From Planctomycetota bacterium (GTDB lineage: Bacteria; Planctomycetota; J058; J103): a stretch of 5,070 nt of DNA. Where the stretch lies: contig RFJN01000249.1 of NCBI GenBank assembly GCA_003694875.1, positions 1 to 5,070 on the forward strand. Reading direction: 5' to 3'. The first letter of the stretch is position 1; each line of letters opens with the position of its first letter. Positions 1 through 5,070 of this stretch are shown in pieces. Below the pieces are notes generated by a model, which did not search any database, was not told the DNA's origin, and was given only the letters and a program-made list of their open reading frames with translations. The position numbers and the translations under genes were made by a program.

Positions 1-114
1 CCCCTGCACATTCGCCACGAACGACTTGCCATGTTGCACCGCGCCGTCCGGTGACGTCACCGTGTCGCTGTCGAAACGCTCCCAGTTCGATGCGGCCGCC
101 GCGCCGATCCCCAT
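1..114 (-). CDS. Unrecognised protein, N-terminal 38 codons only (runs off left edge)
   Basis: An open frame starts with ATG (positions 114-112) and stays open for 38 codons to the window edge, so the rest of the gene is missing. The start is supported by a strong Shine-Dalgarno sequence, AAAGGAG, seven bases upstream. The visible peptide begins MGIGAAAASNWERFDSDTV and continues with a polar stretch (TSPDGAVQHGKSF), then VANVQG. It shows no signal peptide, membrane segment or family motif that I recognise. It uses several A/T-containing codons (CAA, CAT, AAT) and looks somewhat less GC-biased than argH, but 38 codons are too few to conclude transfer. It is transcribed divergently from argH across a 213-base gap. 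I am fairly sure it is a real gene start and cannot name its function. Confidence 0.6.
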   Translation of the reverse strand, partial: MGIGAAAASNWERFDSDTVTSPDGAVQHGKSFVANVQG

Positions 115-121
115 GACCTCG

Positions 122-128
122 CTCCTTT
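122..128 (-). promoter_or_regulatory. Ribosome binding site of the leftward gene
   Basis: On the minus strand the bases read AAAGGAG followed by a seven-base spacer (CGAGGTC) and ATG at 114-112. This is close to the ideal match to the 16S rRNA 3' end at the ideal distance. It is the main evidence that the short leftward frame is a real gene start. Confidence 0.7.
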
Positions 129-198
129 CGTCTTGCCACCCTGCGGTCCGGCGCCACCGGCCGTGGCCGCTTGCGCGAGACAACCCTCGGGTGAACGC

Positions 199-227
199 AT
201 CGTAGCACCCCGCCGCCACGACAGGAA
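199..227 (-). promoter_or_regulatory. Candidate sigma-70-type promoter for the leftward gene
   Basis: Read on the minus strand, positions 204-199 are TACGAT, preceded by TGC, which makes an extended -10 element (TGnTACGAT). A weak -35 candidate, TTCCTG, lies 17 bases upstream at 227-222. A transcript would start near 192 and have a leader of roughly 78 bases before the ATG at 114. The -10 matches the consensus at four of six positions and the -35 at only two, so this rests mainly on the extended -10 and the location. Confidence 0.35.
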
Positions 228-252
228 GCGATTTCTCGACCAACCGATCGAT

Positions 253-263
253 CCTCGTCGAGG
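253..263. repeat. Short perfect inverted repeat, possible operator
   Basis: CCTCG-T-CGAGG is a perfect 11-base inverted repeat with a single central base. It lies 26 bases upstream of the argH -10 candidate, next to where a -35 element or an activator/repressor site would be. Palindromic octamers GATCGATC (246-253) and TCGGCCGA (265-272) flank it. Short palindromes are frequent by chance in DNA this GC-rich, so an operator role is only a possibility. Confidence 0.2.
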
Positions 264-286
264 CTCGGCCGACCGCTGCCGCTGCG

Positions 287-295
287 TGGTAGAAT
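287..295 (+). promoter_or_regulatory. Candidate extended -10 promoter of argH
   Basis: TGGTAGAAT contains an extended -10 (TG at 287-288, then TAGAAT at 290-295, five of six consensus bases). It stands out as an A/T-containing island in GC-rich sequence. No convincing -35 lies at 16-18 bases spacing, which is common for extended -10 promoters. Transcription would begin near 302 and leave a short leader of about 26 bases with the Shine-Dalgarno site before GTG 328. It would drive argH and, by overlap, the downstream gene. Confidence 0.5.
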
Positions 296-314
296 CGGCG
301 ATCGTCGACCGCAC

Positions 315-320
315 AGGAGA
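315..320 (+). promoter_or_regulatory. Ribosome binding site that sets the argH start
   Basis: AGGAGA lies seven bases upstream of GTG at 328. The open frame extends back to 133 and the first in-frame ATG after 328 is at 436. Starting at 436 would remove the conserved substrate-binding SIDFDRRL segment, and starting earlier would add residues with no family similarity. The site therefore decides in favour of GTG 328. Confidence 0.7.
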
Positions 321-327
321 CTCCGCC

Positions 328-1690
<1,363 letters not shown>

Positions 1691-1701
<11 letters not shown>

Positions 1702-4339
1702 ACACGAGGGCGCCGTCACGGTGCTGCACGCCACGCTCGCCTGCGCGGCGTCGACCGCGCAGATCGAGCCGCTGCTCGCCAGCCCCGAGGGGCGCGCGCG
1801 CTGGCTGCCCGCACCGTTTGCCGACGAACTCGCGCTCGCACCGCAGCCCGACACGAGCGGCAGCGTACGGTACGCGGCGACGCTGCCCGCGGGGGACGCC
1901 GCCGAGGGCGCGCGGATCGAACTGCAGCTCGAACCGTGTCCCGAGGGCGGCAGCCGGCTGGTGGCGCACCTCGCGCTCGCCCGGCAGGCCCCCGACAACA
2001 CGGACGAGCCCGCGACGCCGGAGCCGCTCGCCGCCGAACTTGCCGCGCGCTGGCGCTGGCGGCTCGAGGCGCTGCGCACCGCCGCCGACAGCGGTGCCTC
2101 GCTCGAGGCGGTCGGCGCGCAACTCGCGCTCGAGGAGCATGCGCTGTGCGAGGACGCGATCGAACTCGAGCGCTCCTTCGCCTGCCACCCGCGCGAACTC
2201 TATGCGGCGCTCGGACCGCTGCTCGCCGCGGGCGAGGAGGCGGTGCTGTCGGCCGCCCCCGAACGACAGGTGGTGAGCCTGCGGCTGCCGGACGGTGGCG
2301 CCGCCGCGCCCGGGATCGCGACCCGCATCGAGCGCACGATCGAGCGCAAGGGCTCCGGTTGCCGCCTGCGGATTCGGCAGCAGGGCTTCTCGAGCGGCGA
2401 GCCGTGGTGGAGCCTCGAGCAGCGGCTGCGCTGGGTTCCGAGTCTCGCCCTCAGCCGGCGCGCCGAGCAGGCGCGGCTCGAGCGGCAGCTCGCGCAACTC
2501 GACGAACAGCTCGCCGACCGCGCGATCCGGCTGCGGCTCGAGATCGCCGCGCCCGCCGAGGCGGTCGAACGCGCCGTCTCCCGCCGCGAGGCGGTCGGCC
2601 TCTGGCTGCCGGGCTGGCACGAGGGCAGCGGCGAGACCGGCGAGCGGTTCGTGTGGCGTCCGTTCGCCCACGAGCCGTGGGAGCGACCCGACCGCGTCGA
2701 GACGCCGCCCTGGCCGGCGGTGCGCGGGATCTGGCTCGAGCGCGCGCAGGCGCAGGATCTGCGCGACAGCCCGTGGAACTGGCGGCGTGTGGCGCGCCTC
2801 GAGGCCGACACGACCGCGACGCCCCCGGCCCAGCCGGGCGCGCTGCTCGGGCTCGAGGCGCGGGGCGGCGAGGGCGCTGCCCCCACGACGCTCGAACTCA
2901 CCCTGACCGGCGCGGCGCAGGAAGCCGCCGAACGCGACGCGATCGCCGCGCGCTGGCGCCGCCGGCTCGAAGCGCTGCGCGATGCCCTCGAGGGACGGCT
3001 CACCGAGAAGCTGGCCGTACGCGCCCCGCGCGACGAACTCTTCGTCGCCGCCGCCGATCCGGCACAGCACACGCTGTGGCTCGACCGCGGCGCGCACCGC
3101 GCAGGCGCGACGCTGCGCTACCCGGGGCATCCCGATCCGGCCACCGGCGGTGCGACCGTGGCGCAACTGCGCGAGCGCACTCCGCCCGAGCGCCTGCGCA
3201 TGACCTGGCCGCCGGCCGCCCCCGGCCACCTGCCTCCGCCCGAACTCCTCTTCCGCTGCGAGACGCCCGAGGGAAGCGGCGGAGCGTCGAGCACACTGCA
3301 CTTCGCGCTCACCGATGTCGGGGCGGACACACCCGAGCGGCGACTCGAGCGGCTCGCCACCGAGCGCGCCCGCTGGCGCTGGCGTCTGCTCGGACTGCGG
3401 GCCACGGCCGAGACGGGACTCGGCTGGATCGATCCGCGCGCGTTCGCACCGACGATCGGGCTCGGCCCCGCGTCGATCCGCCTCGAGATCGAGATCGCCG
3501 CCTCCGCGCCGCAGGTGCACGACTGGCTGCTGTCCGACGAGCGGCCGCTGTTCGAGATCGCGCTCACCGGCGGGCAGGCGCTCGAGATCGAACCGTTGCC
3601 GAGCGGCGGCTGGAGCGCGCCGGGCGCGGAGGGGCAGCTGTTGCGTCTTCTGCCCGAACGGGAGATCGAGTACACGGTGCTGTTCGACGACGCGCCGCAG
3701 CACCCGACGGTGGTGCGCTGGCTGCTGCTGCCGGGCTCCGACGACCGCCGCTGCCGGGTGCGGCTCGAGGAACGCGGCTTCGGGACCGACGACCGCTCGG
3801 AACAGCGCCGGGTGCGGCGCGCGCGCGGCCACCGGTTCGCGCTGCTCGAACTCGCGCTGCGTGCCGCGGGCGGCACGCTCGTGCTGCCCGGGGTACCGCG
3901 CGAGGTCGCCGGACTCGCGGTGACGGCCGAGCGGCGGTTGCCGGCCTCGTGCGACGAGCTGTGGCGACACTGGACCGAACCGGCGCGGCTGCAGCGCTGG
4001 CTCGCCCGCGCAGCGCAGATCGATCCGCGCCCGGGCGGCGCCCTGCGGCTCGAGGGTGGCGCGGGTGCGCTGCCGCCGGTGCTCGCCGGACGCGTGGTGC
4101 AGTGCGAGCCGCCCCACCGGCTGTCGTGGGCGTTTCCGTCGACGGTGGACGCAAGCCCGCAGTGGCTGCAGGTCGCGATCGAGCCGCAGCCCGACGGCGC
4201 GCACCTGCGGCTGCGCCATGTGGGCTTCGCGACCGAGCGGCCCGGGGTGGCCGAACAGCGTGCCCGCTGGGCGAGCCCGGACAGCGGCTGGCCGTGGCTA
4301 CTCGAGCGACTCGCCGCCGCGCTCGCCGGGCGGAGCTGA
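1691..4339 (+). CDS. Large protein of six tandem SRPBCC/AHSA1-like domains
   Basis: The 882-residue product has no signal peptide or membrane segment and should be cytoplasmic. I read it as six diverged START-fold (SRPBCC) units at about residues 9-135, 157-265, 279-437, 438-583, 594-730 and 742-882. Each begins with a beta strand and helix of the type 'alternating hydrophobic, then xxApxxxVxxxl' (for example IRLRLEIAAPAEAVERAV, IRLEIEIAASAPQVHDWL) and ends in a Trp/Arg-rich helix: ARWRWRLEALR (near 121), ARWRRRLEALR (near 422), ARWRWRLLGLR (near 562). The last unit is the most AHSA1-like: PASCDELWRHWTEPARLQRWL, then GRVVQCEPPHRLSWAF, an IEPQPDGAHLRLRHVGF strand and a final WLLERLAAAL helix. 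Residues 256-278 form a charged, possibly coiled linker. Known SRPBCC domains bind hydrophobic ligands, and AHSA1 domains in eukaryotes bind Hsp90; which applies here is unknown. The ATG lies 8 bases before the argH stop without a clear Shine-Dalgarno site, so it is probably translationally coupled. The six-unit count is by eye. Confidence 0.75.
1715..4336 (+). repeat. Six protein-level tandem repeats within the large gene
   Basis: The coding sequence is a string of units of about 110-160 codons that align with each other at both ends. Units 1, 3 and 4 end with a RWxxRLxxLR helix. Units 2, 5 and 6 instead share a Gly-Phe pair at the end of the last strand (RQQGF with F233, EERGF with F697, HVGF with F846) before the terminal helix. 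At the DNA level the repeats have mostly eroded. One exact shared stretch is CGCTGGCGCTGGCG at 2048-2061 and 3371-3384. This looks like old intragenic duplication rather than recent expansion. Confidence 0.55.
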
Positions 4340-5070
4340 CCTGCGGGGCTCGCTGGGCCAGGGCTCGGGGCGGCGGCCGGGCCGGAAGGGAAGCGGGCCG
4401 GGCGGTGCGCGCACACCCCCCGTCTCCTCCGGCGGCGACTCCGCGTCCATGGCGGCGAGCAGCCGCCGGCGTCGCCAGCGATAGCGGGCGAAGGCGAGCA
4501 GCACGAGCAGCGCCATGAAGATGAACAGCCCCTCGGTGGAGGCGAGATCGCGCCAGGGGTTGTACTGCGCCGCGAGCCGTCCCCGGAACACGAGTTCCGC
4601 CCCGCGCAGCGGCACCCCGAGCCCGCGTTCGAACGCGACCGCGGGCGGCAGCCCCTCGTCGAGAAGCCGCAGCCAGCGCCGCAGCCCCGCCTCGCCATAG
4701 GTCTCGGCGACCCACGCGATGAACGCGTGGGCGAGCGCGTAGACGAGCTGCGCCCCCTCGCCGTGGGCGGGAAAGGACGTGGCGTAGCTCGACAGATCGG
4801 GCAGGGTGCCGAGTCGGGCGAGGCGCGCGAGCGCGTTGCGCACCGACGGATCGATCGGCTCGCGCGCCGCCCACTGCGCGAGCCCCTCGTTGGCCCAGCG
4901 CGGCAGCTCGCGCTCCACGCGCCACAGCGCGAGGTGCGCGAGTTCGTGCGCGAGCGTGCGGTCGAGTTCCATGGGGGCGGCCGCGCGCAACCGCGGTCCG
5001 TGGATCACGACCGCTCCGGCGCGCGCGATCGCGACCGCGATCGCCCACCGCGGGGGATCGCGACCGCCCG
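4298..5070 (-). CDS. Peptidase_MA-type zinc metalloprotease with C-terminal membrane segment, 5' end missing
   Basis: The frame is open from the right edge to the TAG at 4300-4298, giving 256 visible residues (numbered from the first full codon, 5068-5066). A GTG at 5008 is possible, but the residues upstream (PPRWAIAVAIARAGAVVIHGP) match the strand preceding the catalytic helix in Peptidase_MA-like proteins, so the true start lies outside the window. HELAH (41-45) is the HExxH zinc motif, with ligands H41 and H45 and catalytic E42. The following PRWANEGLAQW carries the likely third ligand E61, as in gluzincins. A single hydrophobic segment, GLFIFMALLVLLAFA (from about 180), is followed by an Arg-rich RYRWRRRR stop-transfer sequence and a Pro-rich tail of about 55 residues. 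This suggests an extracytoplasmic protease domain anchored at its C-terminus with a cytoplasmic tail. Any signal peptide would lie in the missing part. Substrate unknown. It converges with the multi-SRPBCC gene and overlaps its end by 42 bases. Confidence 0.85.
   Translation of the reverse strand, partial: GGRDPPRWAIAVAIARAGAVVIHGPRLRAAAPMELDRTLAHELAHLALWRVERELPRWANEGLAQWAAREPIDPSVRNALARLARLGTLPDLSSYATSFPAHGEGAQLVYALAHAFIAWVAETYGEAGLRRWLRLLDEGLPPAVAFERGLGVPLRGAELVFRGRLAAQYNPWRDLASTEGLFIFMALLVLLAFARYRWRRRRLLAAMDAESPPEETGGVRAPPGPLPFRPGRRPEPWPSEPRRSAPPGERGGESLE

Larger units (their letters stand above)
115..327. other. Divergent intergenic region between the leftward gene and argH
   Basis: These 213 bases separate two divergent translation starts. 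They hold the Shine-Dalgarno sites of both genes, one promoter-like motif for each direction and a short perfect inverted repeat at 253-263. The argH frame is open back to 133, but that extension carries no lyase-family sequence and would run through the putative promoter, so I treat it as non-coding. I see no T-box, riboswitch or attenuator-like hairpin, and no AT-rich sequence resembling an ArgR box. Confidence 0.6.

Noticed and set aside
133..327. Upstream in-frame extension of argH
   Set aside because: It has no lyase similarity and no WGGRF motif and would include the putative promoter, while GTG 328 has a well-placed Shine-Dalgarno site.
4340..4400. GC-rich, partly symmetrical sequence after the multi-SRPBCC stop as a possible terminator
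   Set aside because: I could not find a perfect stem followed by a T-run, and the sequence is coding on the minus strand (Pro/Arg-rich protease tail).
1936..4518. An 860-codon plus-strand frame overlapping the multi-SRPBCC gene
   Set aside because: The product is an Arg/Ala-rich low-complexity chain with no domain, typical of an out-of-frame reading of GC-rich coding DNA. The competing frame shows repeated SRPBCC-like units.
3564..5048. A 494-codon minus-strand frame covering the protease gene in another frame
   Set aside because: The translation is Arg/Ala/Pro-rich and lacks motifs, while the overlapping frame carries HELAH, NEGLA and a membrane segment.
5025..5067. GCGATCGC palindromes (5025-5032, 5037-5044) and a 12-base direct repeat GATCGCGACCGC (5027, 5056), resembling HIP1-like or iteron elements
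   Set aside because: They fall inside the protease coding frame, where they encode an Ala/Ile/Val/Arg strand expected in the family. Simple GC-rich codon repetition explains them.

Overview
This is a very GC-rich bacterial chromosomal window (well above 70% GC by eye over most of its length, not counted exactly). It looks like ordinary chromosome from a high-GC Gram-negative lineage. An acidobacterial, myxococcal or high-GC proteobacterial source would fit the argininosuccinate lyase sequence, the strong Shine-Dalgarno sites and the extended -10 promoter-like motifs, but no marker fixes the phylum. I see no tRNA, rRNA, CRISPR array, insertion sequence or phage gene.

Layout. Positions 1-114 (minus strand) hold the first 38 codons of an unrecognised gene that leaves the window on the left. 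Positions 115-327 are a divergent intergenic region with a promoter-like motif for each direction and a short inverted repeat. Positions 328-1701 (plus) are argH, argininosuccinate lyase, starting at a GTG behind a good Shine-Dalgarno site. Positions 1691-4339 (plus) hold a large gene that overlaps the end of argH by 11 bases. Its 882-residue product appears to be six consecutive, highly diverged SRPBCC/AHSA1-like (START-fold) domains, and the last one is the most canonical. Positions 4298-5070 (minus) hold the 3' part of a convergent gene for a zinc metalloprotease of the Peptidase_MA (gluzincin) type, with one membrane segment near its C-terminus. Its stop lies 42 bases inside the large gene, and its start lies beyond the right edge.

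How the genes fit together. argH and the multi-SRPBCC gene form a two-gene unit that is probably translationally coupled, so the large protein should be made along with the last enzyme of arginine biosynthesis. Nothing in the sequence says what it binds. The protease is convergent and probably unrelated in function. The most unusual item in the window is the six-domain SRPBCC-like protein.
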